From Planctomycetaceae bacterium (GTDB taxonomy: Bacteria > Planctomycetota > Planctomycetia > Planctomycetales > Planctomycetaceae): a DNA stretch of 59,556 nt. Numbering within the stretch: position 1 is the stretch's first letter; every line of letters starts with the position of its first letter. A program made the position numbers and the translations under genes. The DNA lies in NCBI GenBank assembly GCA_020426345.1, contig JAGQQE010000003.1, forward strand, positions 1-59,556, written 5' to 3'. The notes under the pieces were generated by a model that was not told the DNA's origin, did no database searches, and worked only from the letters and a program-made list of their open reading frames with translations. This document shows positions 29,518 through 37,852 of the stretch, piece by piece.

Positions 29518-31038
29518 ATGCCTGTCGATTTGCTTAAATCCCCCCGTTTCAAGGCCGAACATCTCGGCCTTCCGATGCCGGATTCGATCCATGCTGTTTC
29601 AGCATGCCTTCCGCTTTGGCGTCATAATGTCGCCTACGAAGAAGGCGATCAGTCGGTTATCGGCCAGCTGAAATCGGCATACCCACGGTTTTGCCTGAAT
29701 CCGATGGTTCGCGAATTGTTTCGACAGACATTCGAGCCGCTTGGCAAAGCAGGTTTCATCTTCCCGTCCAGACATTCCGCCCTGGAAGCAGCCGGGTACG
29801 TTGCAAACAGAGGCGGTGGGCAGTGCCGTGTCGTTCCCATACCTGGTCAGGATGTCGTGGGGGTTGCCGCCAGCGGTGGTGACGAAAAGTTACTCAAGCA
29901 GTACTGGCAGCACACAGGTGAAATCATTTCATCACGAATGGCTGTGCAGATCACTCAGGGAACCAGAATCACATTTGGAACGTCTCCTTCAGCAGACATC
30001 GTTCGGCAACGCGTCGCTGACTTCGAAGGAACAAGCGCGGAGAATGTCCGTCTTTATCCCTCGGGGATGTCAGCGATGATGTCAGCGTGGCGGACCGTTC
30101 AAAAGGTCTATACTGGTGCCCCCAGCGTGCAGTTCGGCTTTCCCTACGTCGACACTCTGAAGATCCAGCAGCGTTTCCATCCGTCCCGCTGCGAGTTCTT
30201 CCCGGTTGGTAGTTCCGGCGACATCGACCAGCTGGAAACAGTCCTGCGCAGAAGTCCCGTGAGCGCAGTATTCTGCGAAACCCCAGCCAATCCACTGCTC
30301 ACCTGCCCGGATCTCCATCGTCTCCGCAATCTGGCCGATCAGTTCGGATTTTTGATCGTTATTGACGACACACTCGCCGCATGTCTGAATCTGGACGTCC
30401 TGCACCTGTCTGACATTGTGGTGACAAGCCTCACAAAGTACTTCAGTGGTTATGGGGATCTGCTTGCAGGCAGCCTGACGCTCAACCCCAATGGAGCCCG
30501 AGCCGAAGAACTCCAACAGGCACTGGACGAACACTACGAATGCCTGATTGCAGACGTGGATATCGACGCACTGGAAGCGAATTCCCGCGATGTGGCAGAC
30601 CGTGTGAACGCAATCAATCAAAATGCCACAGAACTTGCCAGGCGACTGTCTGAGCATCCTCGAGTGAAGTTTGTCTGGCACCCCTCCCAGCATCATTCCT
30701 TGATGAATGACTCTGATGATTGCAGCGCACCTGCCAGTAACTACGAACGGTTGCGCAGACCCGATGGTGGATTTGGCGGCTTAATGTCGATTCTTCTGCA
30801 CGATGCGGAAACCGCAGCTCCCGCCGTTTTCGATGCCCTGAGTGTCTGCAAAGGGCCGAATCTTGGAACCGTCTTCACACTCGCGTGCCCCTATACAATT
30901 CTGGCCCACTATGACGAACTTCCGTTTGTCGAATCTTGTGGTGTATCACGCTGGCTCATCCGCCTCAGTGTTGGAATTGAGCCCATTGAGGAATTGTGGA
31001 GCCGTTTTGAGCAGGCATTATCTGTGCAATCGTTATAG
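29518..31038 (+). CDS. Cys/Met-metabolism PLP enzyme, cystathionine gamma-synthase-like
   Basis: Fold-type I PLP enzyme of the trans-sulfuration family. The cofactor lysine is Lys307 in VTSLTKYFSGYGDLLAGS; other hallmarks are YPSGMSAMMSAW (phosphate-binding loop), CETPANPLLTCPDL and LIVIDDTLAACLN with the ring-binding aspartate. At 506 residues it is about 110 longer than bacterial MetB. The extra N-terminal segment of about 130 residues and the overall pattern recall the longer cystathionine gamma-synthases of fungi. C-terminal SVGIEPIEELWSRFEQAL matches the family end. Expected role is joining an activated homoserine to cysteine, but gamma-lyase or related activities cannot be excluded. The ATG lies at the start of a plausible product, though its Shine-Dalgarno is weak. 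Confidence 0.8.
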   Translation: MPVDLLKSPRFKAEHLGLPMPDSIHAVSACLPLWRHNVAYEEGDQSVIGQLKSAYPRFCLNPMVRELFRQTFEPLGKAGFIFPSRHSALEAAGYVANRGGGQCRVVPIPGQDVVGVAASGGDEKLLKQYWQHTGEIISSRMAVQITQGTRITFGTSPSADIVRQRVADFEGTSAENVRLYPSGMSAMMSAWRTVQKVYTGAPSVQFGFPYVDTLKIQQRFHPSRCEFFPVGSSGDIDQLETVLRRSPVSAVFCETPANPLLTCPDLHRLRNLADQFGFLIVIDDTLAACLNLDVLHLSDIVVTSLTKYFSGYGDLLAGSLTLNPNGARAEELQQALDEHYECLIADVDIDALEANSRDVADRVNAINQNATELARRLSEHPRVKFVWHPSQHHSLMNDSDDCSAPASNYERLRRPDGGFGGLMSILLHDAETAAPAVFDALSVCKGPNLGTVFTLACPYTILAHYDELPFVESCGVSRWLIRLSVGIEPIEELWSRFEQALSVQSL

Positions 31039-31124
31039 CCGTCAGAACCGGCCGCGCAGAATCTGCTGAATGTTGAATTCAGGCAACATTTGACGAATAG
31101 AATGCGAAGAAATCGACGTTTGTC

Positions 31125-31163
31125 GTAGCTGAAGTTTTTGCGGTCAATTCAACTTTCAGCTAC
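31125..31163. promoter_or_regulatory. 9-bp perfect hairpin next to the HEPN gene ribosome-binding site
   Basis: GTAGCTGAA (31125-31133) pairs perfectly with TTCAGCTAC (31155-31163). The 3' arm ends immediately before GGTGGG, the likely Shine-Dalgarno of the gene starting at 31175. There is no T tract. It could terminate the upstream gene weakly, act as an operator, or modulate ribosome access. Confidence 0.55.
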
Positions 31164-31174
31164 GGTGGGCCCCA

Positions 31175-31876
31175 ATGAATGACATGATTTCGTCAGGTCT
31201 GAATCAGCTGGTCGCCGGACTGCAACCCTACGTTGCAGCCCGCGTGAGGACACTGCGCGCCGAAGACGCAGATCGAATTATCGCCAGCTTCTCCGATCCG
31301 CATGCGATTCTAGTCTACATGTGGGACCACTGGAACGATTTATTCCGGCATGAGCTGTCATTCGCAGAGCGATGTCTGGTGAGCGAACTGCGTGAGTACC
31401 GAAATCGATGGGCCCACCAGAGAGTCTTCAGCGACGATGATGTCTACCGGTTTCTGGATGATGTCGAACGCCTGCTGAATGCAATTCAAAGTCCGGCGGC
31501 CAGTGCAGCAGGATCGCTGCGACTGAAGGCACTGGCGAATCTGAGTACCCGTTACAGCCAAACCGACGCAACCCCGCGGAAAAAAACTTTTCTGGGTGCA
31601 ATGGCCATCTGCCTTGTTTGCGCCGCTGCCATCGACTTTGCGCTGCTGAATTACTTCTTCAGCGGATTGTCCTGTATCATGGCACTGCTTGTCAGTGTGC
31701 TCTTTTATCGAATCGGCCGACGGCTTGCCGTCAGAGAAGCGGTCATTACTGTCGGACCGCGGGAGTGTCCAACGTGTGCGCGAGTCGTTTATTCCGCGCA
31801 GTGCCCGTATTGCGAGACTCAGGAATTCTCAGCTGCAGAACTTGTGTCAAGACAACGCGACAAAAACGCTGCCTGA
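31175..31876 (+). CDS. Membrane protein with Swt1-type HEPN domain and zinc ribbon
   Basis: Residues about 8-105 match the Swt1-type HEPN domain: LVAGLQPYVAARVRTL, ILVYMWDHWNDLFRHELSFA and the signature SELREYRNRWAHQRVFSDDD, ending YRFLDDVERLLNAI. HEPN domains are often RNA-cutting; the R-x4-H catalytic signature is Arg76-Asn-Arg-Trp-Ala-His81. Two membrane helices follow (TFLGAMAICLVCAAAIDFAL and a second to about 180), then a C-terminal zinc ribbon with Cys198, Cys201, Cys210 and Cys213 (CPTC...CPYC). A HEPN domain tethered to the membrane is uncommon. Swt1-HEPN domains occur in defence and signalling proteins, but no toxin/antitoxin partner or helicase is adjacent. The ATG at 31175 has GGTGGG upstream. 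The domain call is fairly sure, the function open. Confidence 0.8.
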   Translation: MNDMISSGLNQLVAGLQPYVAARVRTLRAEDADRIIASFSDPHAILVYMWDHWNDLFRHELSFAERCLVSELREYRNRWAHQRVFSDDDVYRFLDDVERLLNAIQSPAASAAGSLRLKALANLSTRYSQTDATPRKKTFLGAMAICLVCAAAIDFALLNYFFSGLSCIMALLVSVLFYRIGRRLAVREAVITVGPRECPTCARVVYSAQCPYCETQEFSAAELVSRQRDKNAA

Positions 31877-31915
31877 CAGAGCGTCCTGGCCCGGCACAGA
31901 TTTCACCAGCCAGCA

Positions 31916-31933
31916 AGCCGGGATGTCCCGGCT
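31916..31933. terminator. Hairpin between convergent genes
   Basis: AGCCGGGA and TCCCGGCT, a perfect 8-bp inverted repeat with a 2-base centre, 40 bases after the HEPN gene stop. No T tract, so a possible weak or bidirectional terminator. Confidence 0.4.
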
Positions 31934-31967
31934 CAGTATCCACTGAGAGAGAGAAACCAACGTCCAG

Positions 31968-31991
31968 CCTGGTAATGAAACTGTTACCAGG
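31968..31991. terminator. Second hairpin between convergent genes
   Basis: CCTGGTAA, an 8-base loop, TTACCAGG: a perfect 8-bp stem lying between the ends of the HEPN gene (plus) and the chemosensory locus (minus). It lacks a T tract, but the position suits a bidirectional terminator. Confidence 0.4.
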
Positions 31992-32131
31992 TGCGTCTTA
32001 CATTCTCCGGATGAACTCGGGCAAAGCTGTCTGAATTCATATCCAGCGGCTTCTCAACGCTTTGCCCGAAATTCACACAGCAGAAGTTCGGCAAACTGCC
32101 GGCGTTCTGCTGCCAAAATCAGTCAACTGGC

Positions 32132-32593
32132 TCACAGTGCTCCGGCAAGCATAGTTCCATTTGCGTATCGAGGCACATTCACAGTGAATGGCGCCGACGT
32201 GGAGAGTGCCGGGGTCGCATCTGGTGATGAGTGCACCTCCACATTGCTTAACGTGAGTCGTTCCTTCGAATTCTCCGTGAATAAGTTCACGCAAACGTTA
32301 AGCACTTCGTGCAGATTCACCTTGATATTGTCCGCAACGTTTCCGGCCTTTGTGGCATCTGCTGCCACTGCTGCGGGAATCATAGAAAATGCCGCTCCGA
32401 TGGAATTGGCAAGTGACAAGTCACACAGCACAACCCGTCGAACATTACCCGCTTCGTCGGCGTACTGAGCCAGGACGTAGGGCTTTGACAAATCCGGACC
32501 CTCCGGTGCTGACTTCGCCTGAACGCTCTCGCCAAGCAGGCACTGAAGCATTTTTTCAACGGAATCAAGTGTAGGAATGATGTTGTCAGACAT
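32132..32593 (-). CDS. Chemosensory-locus protein, weakly CheX/CheC-like
   Basis: 153 residues, the last gene of the chemosensory locus, 54 bases after a CheY gene. Its ATG has GAGG 8 bases upstream, so expression is well supported. The central part (YVLAQYADEAGNVRRVVLCD, SIGAAFSMIPA, NLHEVLNVCVNLF) recalls the CheX/CheC/FliM fold, where a helix with a Glu and an Asn two to three residues later binds phospho-CheY; here HEVLNV gives such a Glu/Asn pair. The match is weak. It may be a second CheY phosphatase or an inactive partner. Cytoplasmic, no membrane segment. Confidence 0.65.
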   Translation of the reverse strand: MSDNIIPTLDSVEKMLQCLLGESVQAKSAPEGPDLSKPYVLAQYADEAGNVRRVVLCDLSLANSIGAAFSMIPAAVAADATKAGNVADNIKVNLHEVLNVCVNLFTENSKERLTLSNVEVHSSPDATPALSTSAPFTVNVPRYANGTMLAGAL

Positions 32594-32647
32594 GGAATAA
32601 CCTCAGTTCTTCGAAAACAAATGCGTGGGATGCAGCCGAAAGAATCT

Positions 32648-33010
32648 CTACGCGAGAACCGGACTAATCGCCGCTTCGAATGAGTTTGGTGTGAAAGGCT
32701 TGGTGACCAGAAAGGATGCGCCGGCGTCTTCCGCTTCTTTCCGGACTTCAGCACTGCTTTCAGATGTGATGAAGCCGAACGTTGTTGTGTTACCTGATGA
32801 CCGAAGGCTCTTCAGCAGGTCAATGCCTTTCATTTCCGGCATATTCCAGTCCGAAAGAACCAGATCTGGTTTGTGCTCAGCAATCACAGCAAGCGCCTCT
32901 GCACCGTTGTTTGCTTCCAGAGTCTGGAACGTACCCAAAGCAGTCTGCTTCAATGTACGGATCACGATCATTCGCATTGCTTTACTGTCATCCACGACAA
33001 GAATTTTCAT
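32648..33010 (-). CDS. cheY: CheY-like single-domain response regulator
   Basis: 120 residues, receiver domain only. Acid pocket Asp7/Asp8 (LVVDDSKAMR), phospho-acceptor Asp54 (LVLSDWNMPEMKG), the switch position in GFITSESS and the conserved lysine in FLVTKPFTP are all intact. SDWNMP and the KPF signature are typical of chemotaxis CheY. The ATG at 33010 follows a GGAG; a start six codons upstream is possible but adds nothing conserved. Of the two CheY in this locus it is the promoter-distal one, flanked by the CheX-type gene and the weak CheX-like gene. Which of the two drives the output is unknown. Confidence 0.92.
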   Translation of the reverse strand: MKILVVDDSKAMRMIVIRTLKQTALGTFQTLEANNGAEALAVIAEHKPDLVLSDWNMPEMKGIDLLKSLRSSGNTTTFGFITSESSAEVRKEAEDAGASFLVTKPFTPNSFEAAISPVLA

Positions 33011-33103
33011 ACCCCTGACTCCCCCCAAAATGGCCCGGCTGATTCGCGGGTTTTGTGAACTAAGTGTTTAAAAAACAGAGTGTGATCCCGGTCCGGACGG
33101 CGA

Positions 33104-33553
33104 CTAGCCAACGGCTGTCGGATCCAGAAGTCGAACGACGAGGGAATCTCCTTCGCACCGATTCGTGACTGAGATACCTTCAAAGTCATCACCGAACGGC
33201 GCTTCGCCGGTTGCCTGCCCAACACAGGGAAGGGAAAGACTTGAATCGACTTCCACGATTCCTTTCAGATTCCCGCCAACCATGTTTACGATTTCTCCCA
33301 CCGCATCCAGGATATCTGCTTCTGTCAGGTCCGATTCATCTGTGGCAAACATCCGGGATGCAATGACGCGGGCCGTTGTCATCGGAGTAAGGACCTGAAC
33401 CAGGGAGTTCCAGCCACCCGAGATTCGGATGACAGCAGACAGCGCATCTGCCTCATCGCATGAAACAGCCTCTGCTGGCTCCATTGACAGGCCCAGCATG
33501 CCTGCGCAGACGTCATTGACCACCTGCTGCAAAGTATGAGCATCGATCGACAT
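33104..33553 (-). CDS. cheX: CheX-type CheY-phosphate phosphatase
   Basis: 149 residues. CheX removes the phosphate from CheY-P and ends the signal. The catalytic Glu-x-x-Asn helix is visible in LTEADILDAVGEIVNMVGGNLK (Glu and Asn of EIVN), followed by strands LPCVGQATGEAPF and the closing domain. This kind of protein replaces CheZ, absent here. It starts only 12 bases after cheR... reading direction places it directly downstream of cheR, and cheY follows 93 bases later, so phosphatase and substrate are co-expressed. Good fit to the family; the exact CheX/CheC subtype is less sure. Confidence 0.8.
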   Translation of the reverse strand: MSIDAHTLQQVVNDVCAGMLGLSMEPAEAVSCDEADALSAVIRISGGWNSLVQVLTPMTTARVIASRMFATDESDLTEADILDAVGEIVNMVGGNLKGIVEVDSSLSLPCVGQATGEAPFGDDFEGISVTNRCEGDSLVVRLLDPTAVG

Positions 33554-33565
33554 AAGGATTGGGTC

Positions 33566-34390
33566 CTAAGCTGTGACCGGTCTGAAGCAGACGGTCTTAC
33601 CTACAGATTCACGCACGAACGGAATGTTCAAAGTGATCAACGTTTCGCCACCACCCAGAAATAAATAACCATCCGGGCGCAGGGCCCGATGGATACGAGT
33701 GAGAATCCGTTCTTTTGATTTCTGATCGAAGTAGATCAGAACGTTCCTGAGAAAGATTACATCAAACTGAACTGTACTCGGCCACGCCGACGCAAGATTC
33801 ATTTTCCGGGCATCAACCATCTCACGCAGATTTTCTTTCACCTGCCATTGGGTTCCATTCCGTTTAAAGTACTTCAACAAATAGTGAGACGGCAATCCGC
33901 GATTCACTTCAAACTGGCTATATATCCCTTCACGTGTCCTCTGAACCATTTGCTCCGATAAATCAGTCGCCTGTATACGGATATCCCAGGATGCCAGCTC
34001 GTTGAAGTGTTCACGAATAGAAATTGCAAGGCTGTAGGCTTCCTGCCCACTGGACGAGGCTCCACTCCAGAGGTTGAGTTTTCTTGACACAGACCGTTGC
34101 CGAATGAGGCGGGGAAGAACTTCCGAACGCAATGCTTCAAACGGAAGCATATCACGAAAGAAGCTCGTTTCGTTGATCGTCATCGCCTCGGCGACTCTAT
34201 CGTGCAACAAGCCTGAAGGCCGCCTTCGCAGTTCCGCGACAAGGCCTTCGATATCGTTCAGCCCGATGTCTCGAGCAACAGGGGCAAGTCTTGATTCAAG
34301 AAGATAGTCCTGATTGTTTGAAATGATGTTTCCGGATTTCTCCTCAATCAGAGATTTCAGGAAACTGATATCTGGTGGAGCCAAAGGCAT
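33566..34390 (-). CDS. cheR: Chemoreceptor glutamate methyltransferase CheR
   Basis: Uses S-adenosylmethionine to methylate glutamates on receptors for adaptation. 274 residues, the usual size. N-terminal helical domain to about 70 (ISFLKSLIEEKSGNIISNNQ), then the SAM-binding site in LNLWSGASSSGQEAYSLAIS (normally WSAGCSTGEE, here with SGASSSGQE), DIRIQATDLSEQMV, FDVIFLRNVLIYFD and LFLGGGETL near the end. The ATG at 34390 rather than 34420 gives the family start MPLAPPDISF. Note that none of the four receptors in this locus ends in the CheR-tethering pentapeptide. Partner of CheB immediately upstream. Confidence 0.93.
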   Translation of the reverse strand: MPLAPPDISFLKSLIEEKSGNIISNNQDYLLESRLAPVARDIGLNDIEGLVAELRRRPSGLLHDRVAEAMTINETSFFRDMLPFEALRSEVLPRLIRQRSVSRKLNLWSGASSSGQEAYSLAISIREHFNELASWDIRIQATDLSEQMVQRTREGIYSQFEVNRGLPSHYLLKYFKRNGTQWQVKENLREMVDARKMNLASAWPSTVQFDVIFLRNVLIYFDQKSKERILTRIHRALRPDGYLFLGGGETLITLNIPFVRESVGKTVCFRPVTA

Positions 34391-34543
34391 GGTATCAATC
34401 CAGTATTGCAGCAAGCACAAAGTGCAGCATCGTTTTGGTTGGCACTACAGAAGAATCTCCGACTGTTCTCTGTACCGGAAATCAGGGCATTCCGTGTTTA
34501 ATCAGGTCTTGTAACCAGTCGATATAGGTATACTTAATATCTG

Positions 34544-35701
34544 CTAAGCACCCGCCGCAGATGCAAGCAACGGCGATGAGCCACGAATACGACTTACAAT
34601 TGCCCGTGCAATTTCGCCAAGAGGAAGCACAGCGTCTGCGACTCCAGCCTCAGCCACTGCGCGGGGCATACCCCAGACGATGGATGTATCTTCGTCCTGA
34701 ACAATGACCCCACCACCCGCGTTGCTCAGCTGCAGACATCCCGCGGCGCCGTCTTTGCCCATACCTGTGAGCACAACGGCCAGCGAATTTCCGGCATACA
34801 CCTGAGCGACGGAACGAAACATGACATCAACTGCCGGTCGACACGAATTCTCCGGCGCTGCCTGATTCAGCCTGAGGACAACCCCACTGGGTGCGCGTGC
34901 GACAACCATATGATGGTCGCCGGGAGCAACCCACGCCTGGCCGGGTTTGACGACAGCTCCGTCATATCCTTCGCGGACAGTCAGGCCGGAGCAACGGTCC
35001 AGGCGTTCAGCCAGAAGCTGCGTAAATAACGGTGGCATATGTTGGGTGATCAGCACCGGCACGCCCAGATCAGCAGGAAGCTTTGCAACGATTTCTGCCA
35101 GTGCATTCGGCCCACCGGTTGACGCACCGATGGCCAGAACATGAATTGGACCGTTCCTCTTCTTTCCCGACGTTTTGATCGGTGGTCGCCCGTCAGATAA
35201 CCGAGCCGGGCGAATCGCCACGGCAGCTGACGGCCTTGAAGCGGCAGAAGACACTGGCGCTGACGGGGCACTTTCACGCTTTGATTTGTAGACCTTGCCC
35301 CACTGTCGCAATTTTGGAATCACGTCGCTCCGTAGATACTCCATTGCCTTGTCGACGTGCCCGACACCTGTGGGTTTCGCGACATAATCTGACGCCCCGG
35401 AAGCAAGGGCGTCCAGAGTCGCTTCGCCCCCCCTGACTGTCAACGTACTGAACATGATGACTGGAACAGACTGACACGTCATCCGAATCGCTTTCAATGC
35501 CTCAATTCCATTGAGTTTCGGCATATCCACGTCGAACAGAGCGACGTCCGGCTTGTGAGCATTGAAAAGAGCGACAGCTTCTTCACCGTTTTGAGCAGCA
35601 CCGACTACTTCCATATCGCTTTCGCCGGAGATCGCTTCCATCAGTATCCGCCGCGTGACCGTCGAGTCATCTGCAAGCAGAACCCGAATGAATCTTGACA
35701 T
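34544..35701 (-). CDS. cheB: Chemoreceptor methylesterase/deamidase CheB
   Basis: Response regulator that removes methyl groups from receptors when phosphorylated by CheA. Residues 1-120 are a receiver with Asp11/Asp12 and phospho-acceptor Asp57 (LFDVDMPKLNG). A flexible Ser/Pro/Ala linker covers about 138-185. The esterase domain holds the catalytic triad Ser194 (GASTGGP), His221 (TQHMPP) and Asp317 (TGMGKDGAAG). 385 residues, slightly long because of the linker. ATG with GGAG 7 bases upstream. Follows the HDOD gene by 76 bases and precedes cheR by 153. Confidence 0.95.
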   Translation of the reverse strand: MSRFIRVLLADDSTVTRRILMEAISGESDMEVVGAAQNGEEAVALFNAHKPDVALFDVDMPKLNGIEALKAIRMTCQSVPVIMFSTLTVRGGEATLDALASGASDYVAKPTGVGHVDKAMEYLRSDVIPKLRQWGKVYKSKRESAPSAPVSSAASRPSAAVAIRPARLSDGRPPIKTSGKKRNGPIHVLAIGASTGGPNALAEIVAKLPADLGVPVLITQHMPPLFTQLLAERLDRCSGLTVREGYDGAVVKPGQAWVAPGDHHMVVARAPSGVVLRLNQAAPENSCRPAVDVMFRSVAQVYAGNSLAVVLTGMGKDGAAGCLQLSNAGGGVIVQDEDTSIVWGMPRAVAEAGVADAVLPLGEIARAIVSRIRGSSPLLASAAGA

Positions 35702-35777
35702 CAGAAATCTCCATAGGTGCGCCGCACCCAGTGAATAACATCACCCATTAATCCGTAGACAACTGAAACCGACTGCA

Positions 35778-36677
35778 TCAGAGTGCACCCATTGTCAGGG
35801 CATCACACATGATTGTTTCCATCAGCTCTTCAGATGACTGCAACAACCGCTCAGCAGCATCGGCAACACCACAAGACTCCAGCACCAGAAGAGCACTGTT
35901 CTGCCGGAAGTCGTAGCCATCCGGCCCGCCCAGCCTCTGGATATGATTTGCGAGGTGATCACACGCCGCCGTCAGTGCAACCAGTCGTTTATTTCGTACC
36001 GCGTCCGACGGTGTATGGTGGAACTGAATCGCGTCAACCAGTTCACTCGGAAGATGGCATCCTCGCGCAAACCAGGCACCCAGATCACAGTGATTCGATC
36101 CGGTCGACTGATTCTCTTTGTGGACGACATCTTCAGATTCATCAAACTCCAGCGGGTCAATAATGCTGAACCGATCGGGTAAACTGATGGCGAACAGCAA
36201 TCGACCAAAATCATGGATCAACCCGGCGGCAAACTCTTCTCCCTGAAACCCGACGCACAGAGTCCTGTTGATATTTATCGCAACCACCCCGGTTAACAGG
36301 CTGTGTCTCCACAGAGCACTTCGCGTCCACTGATCCTTCAGCGAAATACTCTTCATCAGCGACGACAAACTCGTGCTCACGATAAGGTTTCTACACTGCC
36401 TGAAGCCAAGTCTCACGACCGACATGCGAAGGCTTGACACTTTCTGCCCGCGGCAGAACGCAACAGAATTTGCCATCGCAAGAACATCCGATGCCAGTTT
36501 CATATCGCGTTCGATGACAGCACTGAACTCAGAAATGTCACAGTCGGGCCGATTGACGATATCCAGAGCAAGTAGCGCGTTGTCCGGCAGCATTCGCAGA
36601 TCACTGGTTTTCTCGCGAATCAGCTCCCGCAGAGTCTCTGCAATGACTGGTTCCTCCACGGTACTGCCGGATTTCAT
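35778..36677 (-). CDS. HDOD-domain protein
   Basis: 299 residues. HDOD domains are HD-like signalling modules that usually lack phosphohydrolase residues; they are common in chemosensory and motility loci as output or regulatory proteins. Signs: LPDNALLALDIVNRPDCDIS, AVIERDMKLASDVLAMANSV (the typical HDOD opening), SSLRMSVVRLGFRQCRNLIV, WRHSLLTGVVA, AAGLIHDFGRLLFAI (HD position, His-Asp present) and AIQFHHTPSDA. The ATG at 36677 has a strong GGGAG 6 bases upstream; the frame extends to 36746 but that overlaps the cheY gene. It sits between cheY and cheB, so it is probably part of the same pathway. The exact role is not known. Confidence 0.88.
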   Translation of the reverse strand: MKSGSTVEEPVIAETLRELIREKTSDLRMLPDNALLALDIVNRPDCDISEFSAVIERDMKLASDVLAMANSVAFCRGQKVSSLRMSVVRLGFRQCRNLIVSTSLSSLMKSISLKDQWTRSALWRHSLLTGVVAININRTLCVGFQGEEFAAGLIHDFGRLLFAISLPDRFSIIDPLEFDESEDVVHKENQSTGSNHCDLGAWFARGCHLPSELVDAIQFHHTPSDAVRNKRLVALTAACDHLANHIQRLGGPDGYDFRQNSALLVLESCGVADAAERLLQSSEELMETIMCDALTMGAL

Positions 36678-36714
36678 CGTAAACTCCCGATTCAAAGACC
36701 CTTCATTTGTCGAG

Positions 36715-37098
36715 TTATTTGGTAACCTGAACCCCGGAAACCCCAATCAGCCGGAGTTTGTCCAGAAGTATGTCCGAGGTGAATGGCTTCATTACAAACT
36801 CGTCGACACCCGCCATCAGTGCTCTGGCCATTTGCCCGGGTTCCGTTTCCGTTGTCACCATGACCAGTTTCATATCCCGCCAGCCGCTGTCAGCCCTGAC
36901 AGCTTTGACGAAATCGAGACCATTCATGACTGGCATATTCCAGTCGACAAGAGTGACTTCAATGTCTGCGTATCCCCGGAGCACAGCCAGCCCCTCTGCA
37001 CCGTCTCCGGCTTCGACAATACTGAAACCAAGCGGTTCTACGATCTGCCGAAGAATTCGTCTCATTGCCCGGGAGTCATCAATAATCAGGGCATGCAT
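36715..37098 (-). CDS. cheY: CheY-like single-domain response regulator
   Basis: 127 residues, receiver domain only. Asp7/Asp8 (LIIDDSRAMRR), phospho-acceptor Asp52 (LVDWNMPVMNG), threonine in VMVTTETEP and the lysine in FVMKPFTS are intact. Only about half the residues match the second CheY at 32648, so the two are not recent duplicates. The ATG is preceded by AAGGA. It opens the downstream half of the chemosensory locus, right after the repeat island at 37415-37700, so it may have its own promoter in the 750-base gap. Confidence 0.92.
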   Translation of the reverse strand: MHALIIDDSRAMRRILRQIVEPLGFSIVEAGDGAEGLAVLRGYADIEVTLVDWNMPVMNGLDFVKAVRADSGWRDMKLVMVTTETEPGQMARALMAGVDEFVMKPFTSDILLDKLRLIGVSGVQVTK

Positions 37099-37414
37099 AT
37101 ATGTGTCCTTCGTAATCAGTCGATATTCGCCATAGCCAACGCAGGCAAACCATGCAAGCGAAGTGACGAAAGCCTAAAGAACTTCGTGGATGAATTGAGT
37201 CTCTGTTATGCAGTGCGTTCCTGGCCTCTGAATCACAACCCGCACCAGGAATATCTAGCTATTGACCTACGTCCTTCACTACTATTACTTAGCTCAATAC
37301 ACTAGTTGAGAGCGTTAAAAAGTAGCATAAATAGTCTCGTTTGTTCTCATTTGGCATCAGGAATACACAGGATCATGTAAGTAAAAACCCGACACTTCTG
37401 TGCGTGAACCTTTA

Positions 37415-37513
37415 GCTGTCCGATGAAGAATCGGGACAGCCACGCCGGACGGCTGTAAATTTGATCTCGCCGAGGATCTCGCACCGGCATCATCGAGGAG
37501 AGCTTGTTGAAAA
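37415..37513 (+). repeat. Dispersed palindromic element, diverged copy 2
   Basis: Opens AGCTGTCCGATGAAGAATCGGGACAG, closely like the other copies, but the centre is different and the right end reads GCTTGTTGAAAA in direct rather than inverted orientation. A decayed or hybrid copy. Confidence 0.6.
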
Positions 37514-37532
37514 AAGCATCCGGAGAGCCAGC

Positions 37533-37585
37533 ACTCCCCGGTGAAAGCTCGCCTCACTGACGCGTCAGATTGACCTTCGGGGAGT
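37533..37585. repeat. Nested inverted repeat between two element copies
   Basis: ACTCCCCG (37533-37540) and CGGGGAGT (37578-37585) are perfect inverted arms; inside them lies the perfect 12-base palindrome CTGACGCGTCAG (37557-37568). May be part of a larger compound mobile or structured element. Confidence 0.65.
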
Positions 37586-37603
37586 TCGTCAGCGAGCCGA
37601 TAG

Positions 37604-37700
37604 TTGTCCGTTGAAAAACCGGGACAGGCACGCGGGACGACTGGAAACCGTCGTGTTTCAGAGTCTCCTGCTCGAGTCAGTCCCGTTCTTCAACAGGCTG
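37604..37700 (+). repeat. Dispersed palindromic element, copy 3
   Basis: About 97 bp: left end TTGTCCGTTGAAAAACCGGG, internal GGACGACTGGAAACC, right end GTCCCGTTCTTCAACAGGCTG. Very similar to the copies at 2214-2310 (reverse orientation), 58480-58574 and 59493-59556. Confidence 0.85.
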
Positions 37701-37852
37701 ATGGCCTGCAACACCGGGTGAATACCCGATCCGCCGAGCTAGTTTCGAAACTGAGTTCACGAGATTCCCGCAGACTGCGTACCGCAAATTACAGTTTCGA
37801 AATGGAGTCAATTCATTCGCAGTTTGAATCCGGCTGACGCGGCAGAAAGGTA

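Larger units (their letters stand above)
37099..37852. other. 750-base gene-free region full of palindromes, inside the chemosensory locus
   Basis: Between MCP1 and cheY, both minus strand. It holds two copies of the dispersed palindromic element (37415-37513 diverged, 37604-37700) and a third nested inverted structure between them (37533-37585). The part nearest cheY (about 37099-37350) is A/T-richer and may contain its promoter. No coding sequence recognised. Confidence 0.7.
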
